A stretch of DNA of 9,576 bases from Bacteroidales bacterium (GCA_021107975.1 JAIORT010000576.1:1-9576), one strand, 5' to 3'. Shown: positions 1 to 7,267, counted from the stretch's first letter. Notes: a model not told the origin generated them from the letters alone. Translations and numbers: made by a program.

Positions 1-1746
1 AAGGGAAAAGTAACAGGTATCATTGCCAACCTGGTTTATGTTGAAGTAGATGGACCCGTACACCAGAATGAGATTTGTTATATTCACCTGGAAGGTTCAA
101 ACCTAATGGCAGAGGTAATCAAAGTCATGGGGGAATATGCCTACGTGCAGGTATTTGAAAGCACGAGAGGGCTGAAGATAGGGGCTGATGTTGAATTTTC
201 AGGACAGATGCTGGAAGTTACATTAGGTCCGGGTATTCTGTCTAAAAACTATGACGGACTTCAGAATGACTTAGACAAGATGCAGGACATGTTCCTTAAC
301 AGGGGTGAATATACTTTTGCATTAGATAATGATACTATTTGGGGTTTCAAACCTCTAACTAAACCGGATGATACCGTTACCGCAGGCGATTGGCTGGGAG
401 AGGTGAAAGAGAACTGGATGTCTCATATGATTATGGTGCCTTTTATTTTTAAAGGTCAATACACGGTTAAAAGTATCGTGGCAGCCGGTGACTACAAAAT
501 CAATAATACCATTGCCATCCTCACCGACAGTAAAGGTAAAGATATTGAGGTAAACATGATGCAAAAGTGGCCTGTTAAAATCCCGATAAGGGCATTCAAA
601 GAAAAACCGAGACCATTTATAATATTGGAGACCGGCGTTCGCTGTATGGACACCTTGAATCCTATCACGGAGGGAGGAACCGGCTTTATCCCCGGTCCTT
701 TCGGATGCGGCAAGACCGTCCTTCAACATGCCATTTCCAAACAGGCTGAAGCAGACATGGTAATAATGGCTGCCTGCGGCGAACGTGCCAACGAGGTTGT
801 AGAAATATTTAAAGAATTTCCAGAGCTGGAGGATCCCAGGACAGGCAGAAAACTAAAAGAAAGGACGACCATTATTGCAAATACATCCAATATGCCTGTT
901 GCTGCCCGCGAAGCTTCGGTTTATACTGCAATGACTATCGCTGAATATTACCGTTCAATGGGACATAAGGTACTGCTTTTAGCTGACTCTACATCCCGCT
1001 GGGCACAGGCTTTAAGAGAGATGTCGAACAGAATGGAGGAACTGCCGGGACCCGATGCATTCCCTATGGACTTACCGGCAATCATCTCTAACTTTTATTC
1101 CAGAGCAGGCTTTGTTTACCTGAATAATGGCAAAACAGGTTCAATTACTTTTATAGGAACAGTATCTCCTGCCGGTGGTAACCTGAAAGAGCCTGTTACT
1201 GAATCCACTAAGAAAGTGGCGCGATGTTTCTATGCTCTGTCGCAACAAAGAGCCGACAGCAAGCGATATCCGGCTGTCGATCCAATTGAAAGCTACTCTA
1301 AATATCTTGAATACGATGAAGTCCACGAATACCTGAAAGAACATTTCGGTAAGGATTGGCTTGAAAATGTCATCCTGACAAAAGATATCTTGCTTAGAGG
1401 GAGAGAAGCATACGAGCAGATCAACATCCTGGGTGATGATGGCGTACCCATTGATTATCATCTCAGGTATTGGAAATCCGAGGTAATCGATTTCATTATC
1501 CTGCAACAGGATGCATTTGACAAGATAGATGCTTCCACACCTGTTGAACGACAGAAATACATGCTTTACAGTGTACTGAAAATCTGTGAAGCCGACTTTG
1601 AATTTGAATCCTTTGAAGAGATTAACCCTTATTTCAAAAGGATCATAAACCTGTACAAACAGATGAACTATTCTGAGTTTAAATCTATTGAGTTCAATAA
1701 TTTCGAAAAAGAATTAGAAACAGTCATTCTTGAAAGAAAAAAATAA
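1..1746 (+). CDS. atpA: V-type ATP synthase catalytic subunit A (5' end cut by the window edge)
   Basis: This is the nucleotide-hydrolysing or -synthesising subunit of the V1/A1 head. The frame is open from base 1 and begins KGKVTGIIANLVYVEVDGPV, the usual N-terminal beta-barrel, so the ATG at 106 is internal and only a few residues are missing upstream. Numbering from base 1, 581 residues are visible. The P-loop GPFGCGKT is at 232-239, the catalytic glutamate motif GERANE at 261-265 (most family members have GERGNE), and the Walker B aspartate in LLLADSTSRWA is D329. The family's extra 'bulge' region lies between the barrel and the P-loop, ending near MMQKWPV. A helical C-terminal domain follows from about residue 440. 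The stop codon TAA shares its last A with the ATG of subunit B, which indicates translational coupling. The identity is secure. The direction of the reaction (ATP synthesis or ion pumping) cannot be read from the sequence. Confidence 0.97.
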   Translation, partial: KGKVTGIIANLVYVEVDGPVHQNEICYIHLEGSNLMAEVIKVMGEYAYVQVFESTRGLKIGADVEFSGQMLEVTLGPGILSKNYDGLQNDLDKMQDMFLNRGEYTFALDNDTIWGFKPLTKPDDTVTAGDWLGEVKENWMSHMIMVPFIFKGQYTVKSIVAAGDYKINNTIAILTDSKGKDIEVNMMQKWPVKIPIRAFKEKPRPFIILETGVRCMDTLNPITEGGTGFIPGPFGCGKTVLQHAISKQAEADMVIMAACGERANEVVEIFKEFPELEDPRTGRKLKERTTIIANTSNMPVAAREASVYTAMTIAEYYRSMGHKVLLLADSTSRWAQALREMSNRMEELPGPDAFPMDLPAIISNFYSRAGFVYLNNGKTGSITFIGTVSPAGGNLKEPVTESTKKVARCFYALSQQRADSKRYPAVDPIESYSKYLEYDEVHEYLKEHFGKDWLENVILTKDILLRGREAYEQINILGDDGVPIDYHLRYWKSEVIDFIILQQDAFDKIDASTPVERQKYMLYSVLKICEADFEFESFEEINPYFKRIINLYKQMNYSEFKSIEFNNFEKELETVILERKK

Positions 1747-3065
1747 TGGAAACAAAGGCATTTCAAAAAATATACACGAAGATATCCAAGGTAACTAAAG
1801 CCACTTGTTCGCTTCATGCTACCGATGTAGGATATGAAGAAATGGCGCTCGTTAACGGACGTTTAGCCCAGGTAGTAAAAATTTTGGGTGATGAAGTTAC
1901 ATTACAGATTTTTTCAGGCACCGAGGGTGTGCCTACAAATGCGGAGGTAGTGTTCTTAGGAAAACCTCCCACGCTAAAAGTGAGCGATGAACTTGCAGGA
2001 CGCTTCTTCAATGCTTACGGGGAGCCTATTGATGGCGGTCCTCCTATCGAGGGAGAAGAAAGACAGATCGGCGGGCCTTCTGTAAATCCCGTGAAAAGAG
2101 AACAGCCTTCTAAACTGATAGCCACGGGTATTGCAGGTATCGACCTGAACAATACTATTGTTACTGGTCAGAAGATCCCATTTTTTACCGACCCAAACCA
2201 GCCTTTTAACCAGGTGATGGCTCTGGTAGGGCTGCGCGCTGAAGCTGATAAGATCATCCTGGGAGGAATGGGGCTTACCAATGATGATTACCTGTTCTAT
2301 AAAAATATTTTTGATAACGCGGGTGCTTTAGACCGGATCATAAGCTTTGTTAATACCACAGAAGACCCGCCGGTGGAAAGACTCTTAGTGCCTGACATGG
2401 CACTGACAGCGGCAGAATATTTTGCCTCTGATAAAAATGAAAAAGTATTGGTGCTGCTCACCGATATGACCCTTTATGCTGATGCATTGAGTATCGTGTC
2501 GAACCGGATGGACCAGATACCTTCAAAAGACAGTATGCCCGGTTCTTTATATAGCGACCTTGCTAAGATATATGAGAAAGCTGTCCAGTTCCCGTCAGGG
2601 GGATCCATCACTATCATCGCTGTAACAACACTATCAGGTGGCGATATCACACATGCCATACCCGATAATACCGGATATATTACCGAAGGGCAGTTGTTCC
2701 TGAGAAGAGATACCGATATTGGGAAGGTCATAATCGACCCGTTTAGAAGCCTTTCAAGGCTGAAACAACTCGTCATTGGCAAGCAGACAAGAAAAGACCA
2801 TCCACAGGTGATGAATGCTGCCATAAGATTATACGCTGATGCAGCAAATGCCAGGACCAAACTGGAAAACGGCTTTGACCTTACTGAATACGATGAACGC
2901 ACATTAGAATTTGCCAGGGAATACTCGGACAAACTGTTGGCAATAGATGTGAATATAGATATTGATAAGATGCTGGATACCGGATGGGAATTGTTCAGGA
3001 AATACTTTAAACCGGAAGAGGTGGGGATCAAGAAGGAGTTTGTTGATGTTTACTGGAAAAATTAA
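1746..3065 (+). CDS. atpB: V-type ATP synthase regulatory subunit B
   Basis: This is the non-catalytic partner of subunit A in the hexameric head. At 439 residues it has the normal family length. Recognisable blocks are the N-terminal barrel (about 1-75), FFNAYGEPIDGGPPI, LVPDMALTAAEYFA, LVLLTDMTLYADAL, SNRMDQIPSKDSMPGSLY and IPDNTGYITEGQ. As expected for B subunits there is no P-loop: the equivalent region reads GLRAEADKIILGGMG. R338 in SLSRLK aligns by motif with the arginine finger known from the Enterococcus hirae B subunit, which completes the active site of the neighbouring A subunit. The ATG overlaps the subunit A stop by one base. After the stop there are 51 non-coding bases before subunit D. 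The overall wording resembles the spirochaete/Bacteroidota branch more than archaeal B subunits. That placement is from memory of the family, not from a tree. Confidence 0.96.
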   Translation: METKAFQKIYTKISKVTKATCSLHATDVGYEEMALVNGRLAQVVKILGDEVTLQIFSGTEGVPTNAEVVFLGKPPTLKVSDELAGRFFNAYGEPIDGGPPIEGEERQIGGPSVNPVKREQPSKLIATGIAGIDLNNTIVTGQKIPFFTDPNQPFNQVMALVGLRAEADKIILGGMGLTNDDYLFYKNIFDNAGALDRIISFVNTTEDPPVERLLVPDMALTAAEYFASDKNEKVLVLLTDMTLYADALSIVSNRMDQIPSKDSMPGSLYSDLAKIYEKAVQFPSGGSITIIAVTTLSGGDITHAIPDNTGYITEGQLFLRRDTDIGKVIIDPFRSLSRLKQLVIGKQTRKDHPQVMNAAIRLYADAANARTKLENGFDLTEYDERTLEFAREYSDKLLAIDVNIDIDKMLDTGWELFRKYFKPEEVGIKKEFVDVYWKN

Positions 3066-3116
3066 TTTAGTTACGATATGCAGCCTGGATTGAAAAAAAT
3101 GATAATCTGTTAAAAC

Positions 3117-3719
3117 ATGGCAATCAGATTTCAATATAACAAAACCTCGTTACAGGAGATGAACAAACAGCTCGCTGTTCGTGAGCGGGCGTTGCCGACT
3201 ATTAAAAACAAGGAGTCGGCGCTTAGAATGGAGGTGAAGAGAGCCAAGAACTCAGCTAATGAACAGGAAAAAAAGCTCCTGGCGAGAATCAAAGATTATG
3301 AGAAGATTGTTGCACTATGGGGGGAGTTCGACCCGGAACTTATTAAGATAGAGGATGTAAAAATGTCTGTGAAAAAGATTGCCGGAGTGAAAACTCCGGT
3401 GCTGGAGGGTATTGATTTTAAGATTATGAAATTCAGTCTGTTCAATAAACCCTCATGGTACTTAGATGGAATATCCATTTTAAAAGAACTGGCAGAAATA
3501 GCTATTGAAGGGGAGGTGTTTCTTCGTAAAATGAATTTACTGGATCATGCACGTAAAAAAACAACCCAAAAAGTGAATCTTTATGAGAAAGTGCAGATAC
3601 CAGGCTACCAGGAAGCCATAATGAAAATAAAAAGGTTTATGGAAGATGAAGAAAACCTTTCTAAATCATCTCAAAAAATTATAAAAACCCGTCTGGAAAG
3701 TATGGAGGTACCGGCATGA
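3117..3719 (+). CDS. atpD: V-type ATP synthase subunit D (central rotor shaft)
   Basis: Subunit D is the coiled-coil shaft that turns inside the A3B3 head and transmits torque to the membrane ring, analogous to gamma in F-type enzymes. The protein has 200 residues, the usual length. It opens with the family signature FQYNKTSLQEMNKQLAVRER and has long charged helices at about 10-75 and 135-195 with a short globular part between. The C-terminal helix contains the characteristic NLYEKVQIPGYQEAI. No Shine-Dalgarno is visible upstream; the leader is A/T-rich, as usual in Bacteroidota. Its TGA stop overlaps the ATG of subunit I by four bases (ATGA). Its place between B and I matches the compact bacterial V-ATPase operon. 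Confidence 0.94.
   Translation: MAIRFQYNKTSLQEMNKQLAVRERALPTIKNKESALRMEVKRAKNSANEQEKKLLARIKDYEKIVALWGEFDPELIKIEDVKMSVKKIAGVKTPVLEGIDFKIMKFSLFNKPSWYLDGISILKELAEIAIEGEVFLRKMNLLDHARKKTTQKVNLYEKVQIPGYQEAIMKIKRFMEDEENLSKSSQKIIKTRLESMEVPA
3704..3708 (+). promoter_or_regulatory. Shine-Dalgarno-like GGAGG ahead of subunit I
   Basis: GGAGG lies inside the end of the subunit D gene, seven bases before the ATG at 3716. The other starts in this window lack such a motif, as is normal for Bacteroidota. It favours 3716 over the in-frame ATG at 3728 and may help re-initiation at the ATGA overlap. It may also be chance, since it encodes part of the D C-terminus. Confidence 0.35.
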
Positions 3720-5497
3720 TAATACCGATGAAAAAATATTCTTTTTTGGTCCATCATCAGGATTACCGGAATTTCCTGGATGAACTTCAGGAACTTGGTG
3801 TTATCGATATTATTGAAAGCGATGTGGAATTAGACGATGAAATGAGGGACAAGATATTCCTGGTAAAACAGGTTCAGAACAGGATAAAATTTTTGAAAAA
3901 GAGAAAGATTGAATCTGAACCTGCAAAAGAAAGCGAATGGGATGGTATGGATCTGCTGGAAAGTATCAACCAACTGGAACAGGAGCAGGAACAATTACAG
4001 CTTCAATTGAATGCCCTTAAAAAAGAATACATCAATGCTCGTCCCTGGGGTGATTACTCTGAGGATACTATTCTTAAACTTGAAGATGCCGGACTTAACC
4101 TCAACTTTTTTGTATGCCCTGAGAAAAAATTTAAAGACGAATGGAACGAAAAATACAACATTGAAATCGTTAATACATTGCAATCAGCAGTATATTTTAT
4201 TGTTATCAGGCAAGGCGATGAAGAGATTGATATTGATGCTGAAGAGCTGACTATTCCGGAACGCCCTGTTTCGGAGGTTGTTACTGAACAGAAAAAGACG
4301 GAGGCGCGTATCCATGAAATCAATGATACTTATGATGAATATGCTAAAAAATATTTCGATATTTTAGAAAGAACGTTGAATACACTGGAAAGCGAGACAG
4401 ATCTTAAAAAAGCAATTTTACATACTAAGAAAGAAGCAGAAGATAAGTTGATGGTTCTGGAAGGCTGGGTGCCTAACCCTAAGGAGGAAGATGTCAGAAA
4501 TTTCGCAGAGGACAAAGGAATCGTTTATATTACAGCAAAACCGGATAAGGATGATAAGCCTCCTGTTTTGTTAAAGAATAATAAGTTTGCAAATCTTTTT
4601 GAACCCATCGGAAGTCTTTTTTCACTTCCCGATTACAAGGAAATTGACCTTACCCCGTTTTTCGCTCCGTTTTTTATGATGTTCTTTGGTTTCTGCCTTG
4701 GCGATGCAGGTTATGGTATCCTGTTCGTCATTGCCGGTACTTTACTTAAGTATAAGCTCGATAAAAAATTCCGTCCTATTCTTTCTCTTTTACAATGGCT
4801 GGGAATCGGGACGATCATTTTCGGGATACTGACAGGCACATTCTTCGGGATCAACCTGCTGGAGATAGAGAGTCTGGGCAACCTGAGGAATATTATGTTA
4901 AATAATGATCAGGTATTTTGGCTTGCACCAATTATCGGGTTGATACAAATACTTGTAGGAATCAGTATCCGGACTATTAACCAGATAAAGCAAAATGGAT
5001 TTGTTTACGGCTTGTCTTCCATAGGATGGATAATCCTTATAGTTGCACTTCTGGATATTTTATTACTTAAGCTAAGTGGATTCGTCGGTAATATCCTCCT
5101 TTATATCGGCTTGTTCCTGATAGTTTTCTTTAGCGATCCCAAGGCAAGCATTTTAGGTAGAATTGGCAAAGGCTTATGGGATTTATATGGTATTACCGGA
5201 ATATTTGGTGATGTCTTGTCCTATATTCGTCTTTTTGCTTTGGGTGTATCGAGCGCTATACTTGGCTTTGTGATTAACGATATTGCCATGCAGATATTGG
5301 CAACAGGCCCGGTTATAGGGCACATTTTGTGCGGGATTTTCCTGATACTGGGGCATTCAATGAATATCGCAATAGCTTCGCTGGGTTCATTCGTGCATCC
5401 TATGCGTCTGACTTTTGTTGAATTTTATAAGAACGCCGGGTTTTCCGGTGGAGGAAAAAAATATAAACCATTTTCAAATAAACGTAAAACAATTTAA
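3716..5497 (+). CDS. atpI: V-type ATP synthase subunit I (membrane stator, a-subunit)
   Basis: Subunit I is the static membrane subunit that provides the ion half-channels against the K ring and anchors the peripheral stalk. It has 593 residues. The cytoplasmic half (about 1-305) begins IIPMKKYSFLVHHQDYRNFL and contains two charged coiled-coil stretches near 40-105 and 190-250. The membrane half starts at about residue 312 with TPFFAPFFMMFFGFCLGDAG, including the conserved GDAGYG motif, and contains several further hydrophobic helices to about 575. R505 in LSYIRLFALGVSSA corresponds to the essential arginine of this family that faces the rotor carboxylate. The C-terminal LTFVEFYKNAGFSGGGKKYKPF is also typical. 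The start at 3716 overlaps the subunit D stop. An alternative start at 3728 would remove only four residues and is less likely, because relatives also begin with MI-x-x-MKKY. Confidence 0.95.
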   Translation: MIIPMKKYSFLVHHQDYRNFLDELQELGVIDIIESDVELDDEMRDKIFLVKQVQNRIKFLKKRKIESEPAKESEWDGMDLLESINQLEQEQEQLQLQLNALKKEYINARPWGDYSEDTILKLEDAGLNLNFFVCPEKKFKDEWNEKYNIEIVNTLQSAVYFIVIRQGDEEIDIDAEELTIPERPVSEVVTEQKKTEARIHEINDTYDEYAKKYFDILERTLNTLESETDLKKAILHTKKEAEDKLMVLEGWVPNPKEEDVRNFAEDKGIVYITAKPDKDDKPPVLLKNNKFANLFEPIGSLFSLPDYKEIDLTPFFAPFFMMFFGFCLGDAGYGILFVIAGTLLKYKLDKKFRPILSLLQWLGIGTIIFGILTGTFFGINLLEIESLGNLRNIMLNNDQVFWLAPIIGLIQILVGISIRTINQIKQNGFVYGLSSIGWIILIVALLDILLLKLSGFVGNILLYIGLFLIVFFSDPKASILGRIGKGLWDLYGITGIFGDVLSYIRLFALGVSSAILGFVINDIAMQILATGPVIGHILCGIFLILGHSMNIAIASLGSFVHPMRLTFVEFYKNAGFSGGGKKYKPFSNKRKTI

Positions 5498-5509
5498 AAC
5501 TAAAATTTT

Positions 5510-5974
5510 ATGAATACAGCTATTATTCTTGCTTATGTAGGTCTGGGCTTAATGGTAGGTCTGGCGGGCGTAGGAAGCGCAATTGGTGTTTCTATAGGCG
5601 GTAATGCAACCATTGGTGCATTAAAGAAAAACGACGCAGCCTTTGGTAGTTATATGTTGCTTTCGGCATTGCCCGGAACACAGGGACTGTATGGTTTTGC
5701 AGGGTTCTTTATTATTTTGAATTCCGGTGTGATTAGTCCTGAAATAACTGTCCTTCAGGGGGTAGCCATACTTGCTGCCGGTTTTGCACTGGGACTCGTA
5801 GGATTGATCTCTGCTATTAAACAGGGTGGTATCTCGGCAAATGGTATTGCAGGTATTGGCGCCGGTTATGACGTGTTCGGTAAAACTATGGTACTTGCCG
5901 TGTTCCCTGAGTTATATGCCATCGTTGCCTTTGCAGCAACATTCCTGATCAATAATGCGATAGCAGCAGGATAA
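5510..5974 (+). CDS. atpK: V-type ATP synthase subunit K (proteolipid rotor ring, possible sodium type)
   Basis: This is the rotor-ring proteolipid, 154 residues, made of two repeated hairpins giving four membrane helices (about 3-27, 47-71, 82-104 and 126-150). The first hairpin lacks the ion-carrying carboxylate and has Q58 in LPGTQGLYGF. The second keeps E134 in FPELYAIVAF, so there is one carboxylate per four helices, as usual for V-type rings. The residues L54, T57, Q58, Y61, Q105 and E134 match by motif the set that binds or stabilises sodium in the Enterococcus hirae K ring (L61, T64, Q65, Y68, Q110, E139). This supports sodium coupling but does not prove it. The gene follows subunit I after 12 bases and is the last ATPase gene here. 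No convincing hairpin terminator follows. Confidence 0.95.
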   Translation: MNTAIILAYVGLGLMVGLAGVGSAIGVSIGGNATIGALKKNDAAFGSYMLLSALPGTQGLYGFAGFFIILNSGVISPEITVLQGVAILAAGFALGLVGLISAIKQGGISANGIAGIGAGYDVFGKTMVLAVFPELYAIVAFAATFLINNAIAAG

Positions 5975-6018
5975 GCAGCAGGTAAGATTAATCATATAAA
6001 AAATTGAATGATTTTGTG

Positions 6019-6026
6019 TATCTTTG
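6019..6026 (+). promoter_or_regulatory. Bacteroidota -7 promoter element (TATCTTTG)
   Basis: The octamer TATCTTTG is an exact match to the TAnnTTTG element recognised by the primary sigma factor of Bacteroidota. It lies 45 bases after the subunit K stop and 38 bases before the ATG at 6065. No TTG is seen at the usual -33 spacing; the nearest upstream TTG is at 6004-6006, which is too close. It suggests that the downstream small gene has its own promoter. Confidence 0.5.
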
Positions 6027-6064
6027 TAAAGACACACAGGATTAATTCCGTTAATCGTTATTAT

Positions 6065-6484
6065 ATGAAAGTCAACTATTCATGCCCAAAGTGTAAGGGA
6101 TTGTTAAATATCGGAGGGTACCTGGTCTTTATCATTAAAGCCAATACCCCTCCCAGGAAAGGACTTATATTTTTGAGTACTGAAATAGGAGATTATAAAG
6201 TTATAAAACATCCGTATTTCGAATTAGAAGAGGGTGAAAAGACTGATTTTTTTTGCCCAATATGTCATTTCAATCTCAAATGCAGCAGAAATAAAAACTT
6301 AGCTCGTATCGTAATGACAGATGCAGATCATAATAAATACGAAATATTTTTCTCGCGAATTGTCGGTGAAAAATGCACTTATAAGATCAAGGGGGATGAA
6401 ATCACTGAATACGGTAAGCATACTTCCCGTTATGGCAGTTTTAGAAAATTACTTCAGCAGGATTACCCCTTTAAAAATTTATAA
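6065..6484 (+). CDS. Small protein with two CPxC pairs (probable zinc ribbon), unknown function
   Basis: With the start at 6065 the product is 139 residues and cytoplasmic, with no signal peptide or membrane helix. C7-P-K-C10 and C64-P-I-C67 form two CPxC knuckles that would together bind one zinc ion; extra cysteines are C73 and C104. Between the knuckles is a beta-rich segment (LVFIIKANTPPRKGLIFLST), and after them comes IFFSRIVGEKCTYKIKGDEI. I recall similar uncharacterised proteins in other Bacteroidota but cannot name a family or function. An in-frame ATG at 6008 would add 19 residues. That start is rejected because the likely -7 promoter element at 6019-6026 lies downstream of it, and because the added residues (ILCIFVKTHRINSVNRYY) look like translated leader. 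The gene sits 90 bases after the ATPase operon and need not be functionally linked to it. Confidence 0.75.
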   Translation: MKVNYSCPKCKGLLNIGGYLVFIIKANTPPRKGLIFLSTEIGDYKVIKHPYFELEEGEKTDFFCPICHFNLKCSRNKNLARIVMTDADHNKYEIFFSRIVGEKCTYKIKGDEITEYGKHTSRYGSFRKLLQQDYPFKNL

Positions 6485-6500
6485 AGGGTGCCGTGGTATT

Positions 6501-6543
6501 AAACCCGAATAATTTAAAGGATTGTTGAAGCTATCCGGGGTTT
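6501..6543 (+). terminator. Weak hairpin after the zinc-ribbon gene, possible terminator
   Basis: AAACCCG at 6501-6507 can pair with CGGG-TTT at 6536-6543 with one bulged G at 6540, leaving a loop of 28 bases. The following bases are TAAAAAATTAAC, not a clean T run. The position, just after the stop at 6484, is right for a terminator, but the long loop and poor tail make it doubtful. Confidence 0.2.
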
Positions 6544-6610
6544 TAAAAAATTAACAGTTTTTAGTTTGTATAAAACAGGTGTTAATATTCCGGAATCAGA
6601 CCCCACTGTA

Positions 6611-6626
6611 TAATATCTATATATTA
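6611..6626. repeat. A/T-rich inverted repeat TAATAT-CTAT-ATATTA
   Basis: Six-base arms around a four-base spacer, in the 213-base gap upstream of the HYC_CC_PP gene. It lies three bases before a second, better palindrome at 6629-6645. The pair could be a tandem operator, but A/T-rich DNA makes such repeats by chance. Confidence 0.25.
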
Positions 6627-6628
6627 AC

Positions 6629-6645
6629 ATATTTTAATAAAATAT
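6629..6645. promoter_or_regulatory. 17-base palindrome, candidate operator
   Basis: ATATTTTAATAAAATAT is a perfect inverted repeat with eight-base arms around one central A. It ends seven bases before a TTG at 6653-6655 and 25 bases before the -7 element at 6671-6678, so a protein bound here would touch or flank the promoter of the HYC_CC_PP/receptor genes. The regulator is unknown. Low base complexity means chance occurrence is a real possibility. Confidence 0.35.
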
Positions 6646-6652
6646 TATGGTA

Positions 6653-6678
6653 TTGTAAGATTTAATTATTTATTTTTG
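6653..6678 (+). promoter_or_regulatory. Promoter of the HYC_CC_PP gene (TTG and TATTTTTG)
   Basis: TATTTTTG at 6671-6678 matches the Bacteroidota -7 consensus TAnnTTTG exactly. A TTG at 6653-6655 could serve as the -33 element, but the 15-base gap is shorter than the usual 17 to 23. Transcription would begin around 6684-6686, giving a very short leader before the ATG at 6698. Confidence 0.5.
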
Positions 6679-6697
6679 TACCGATAATAACAAAAAA

Positions 6698-7192
6698 ATG
6701 AAAAATCTCGTAAGAAAAATAACTTCTATTGTTCTATCACTGGCTTTTCTTATTTCCAGTTCGGGGTTTTTAATTTCTGAACATTATTGTAAAACTACGA
6801 AATTAAAACAACTTTCTTTTTTAATTGAATATTTTGATTGTGATCATAATGAAATAACAAATCATGAAGGTTATAATAAAAATTATACTTGTTGCGAAAC
6901 ACAGCAAATCAGCACTATTCTTGTAAAGGAAAAAACAAAAAAAACACATGATTGTTGTGAAACAAAAATGCATTTCTTTAAAATTAAATCTGTTTTTGAT
7001 AAACCTGTAATCAAAAACTCTTTTATAGTATTTTCTAAAATAATTAATCTTTACAAAAGCATTTCTAATATTGACGATGAAAAAGATGACAATAAACCCA
7101 ATGCTAAACCCGATTTAAAAATCCATTTGTTTAGCGGGAAAAAACTTGTCTTTTTCTTACATCAACAAAAAATTGCCCCTCCTGTATTATAA
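6698..7192 (+). CDS. HYC_CC_PP family protein (small cysteine-rich envelope protein)
   Basis: This 164-residue protein shows all three marks that give the family its name: H29-Y30-C31, the Cys-Cys pairs C65-C66 and C86-C87, and P161-P162 near the C-terminus. Residues 1-27 are a positively charged start followed by a hydrophobic stretch (IVLSLAFLISSSGFLI), acting as signal peptide or membrane anchor, so the cysteines should face the periplasm. There is no lipobox. C48, H50, H56, H84 and H92 lie near the cysteine pairs and could join in binding a metal. Residues 126-139 are charged and probably disordered. No biochemical role is established to my knowledge. I recall that such genes usually stand beside TonB-dependent receptors of the type found 120 bases downstream, often with a heavy-metal-associated (HMA) domain protein, so a role in metal capture is inferred. 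Base composition is clearly more A/T-rich than the ATPase genes. Confidence 0.85.
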   Translation: MKNLVRKITSIVLSLAFLISSSGFLISEHYCKTTKLKQLSFLIEYFDCDHNEITNHEGYNKNYTCCETQQISTILVKEKTKKTHDCCETKMHFFKIKSVFDKPVIKNSFIVFSKIINLYKSISNIDDEKDDNKPNAKPDLKIHLFSGKKLVFFLHQQKIAPPVL

Positions 7193-7225
7193 TTTTTATT
7201 CAGATTTATCAATTATTTCTTGTTA

Positions 7226-7267
7226 AGACATTTTATATGTCTGATTTAATCTTTTTATTGAAATCAG
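7226..7267 (+). other. Two overlapping, mutually exclusive hairpins between HYC_CC_PP and the receptor
   Basis: AGACAT (7226-7231) pairs with ATGTCT (7237-7242) across a five-base loop. CTGATTT (7241-7247) pairs with AAATCAG (7261-7267) across 13 bases. They share bases 7241-7242, so both cannot form fully at once. The first could be a weak terminator or RNA-processing site that lowers receptor expression relative to the upstream gene. Stems are short and A/T-rich. Confidence 0.3.

Noticed and set aside
1141..1506. Minus-strand open frame inside subunit A (and similar ones at 355-729 and 2474-3031)
   Set aside because: These lie fully inside secure ATPase genes on the opposite strand, and their translations show no recognisable domain.
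1746..3065. Absence of a P-loop in the second ATPase subunit as a sign of a defective enzyme
   Set aside because: Loss of the P-loop is normal for the non-catalytic B subunit; other conserved blocks and the arginine-finger motif are intact.
3078..3113. Eleven-codon reading frame (MQPGLKKMIIC) in the gap between subunits B and D
   Set aside because: It is too short to judge, has no ribosome site and no known leader-peptide pattern; it probably arises by chance.
5510..5974. Missing carboxylate in the first hairpin of subunit K as a damaging mutation
   Set aside because: V-type four-helix proteolipids normally have one carboxylate per subunit, and E134 in the second hairpin is present.
5975..6018. 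Terminator directly after the ATPase operon
   Set aside because: No stem with a following T run can be drawn in these bases, so the operon end is left unmarked.
6321..6512. Plus-strand frame overlapping the end of the zinc-ribbon gene
   Set aside because: It is out of frame with a gene that has clear CPxC motifs, and its own translation has no recognisable features.
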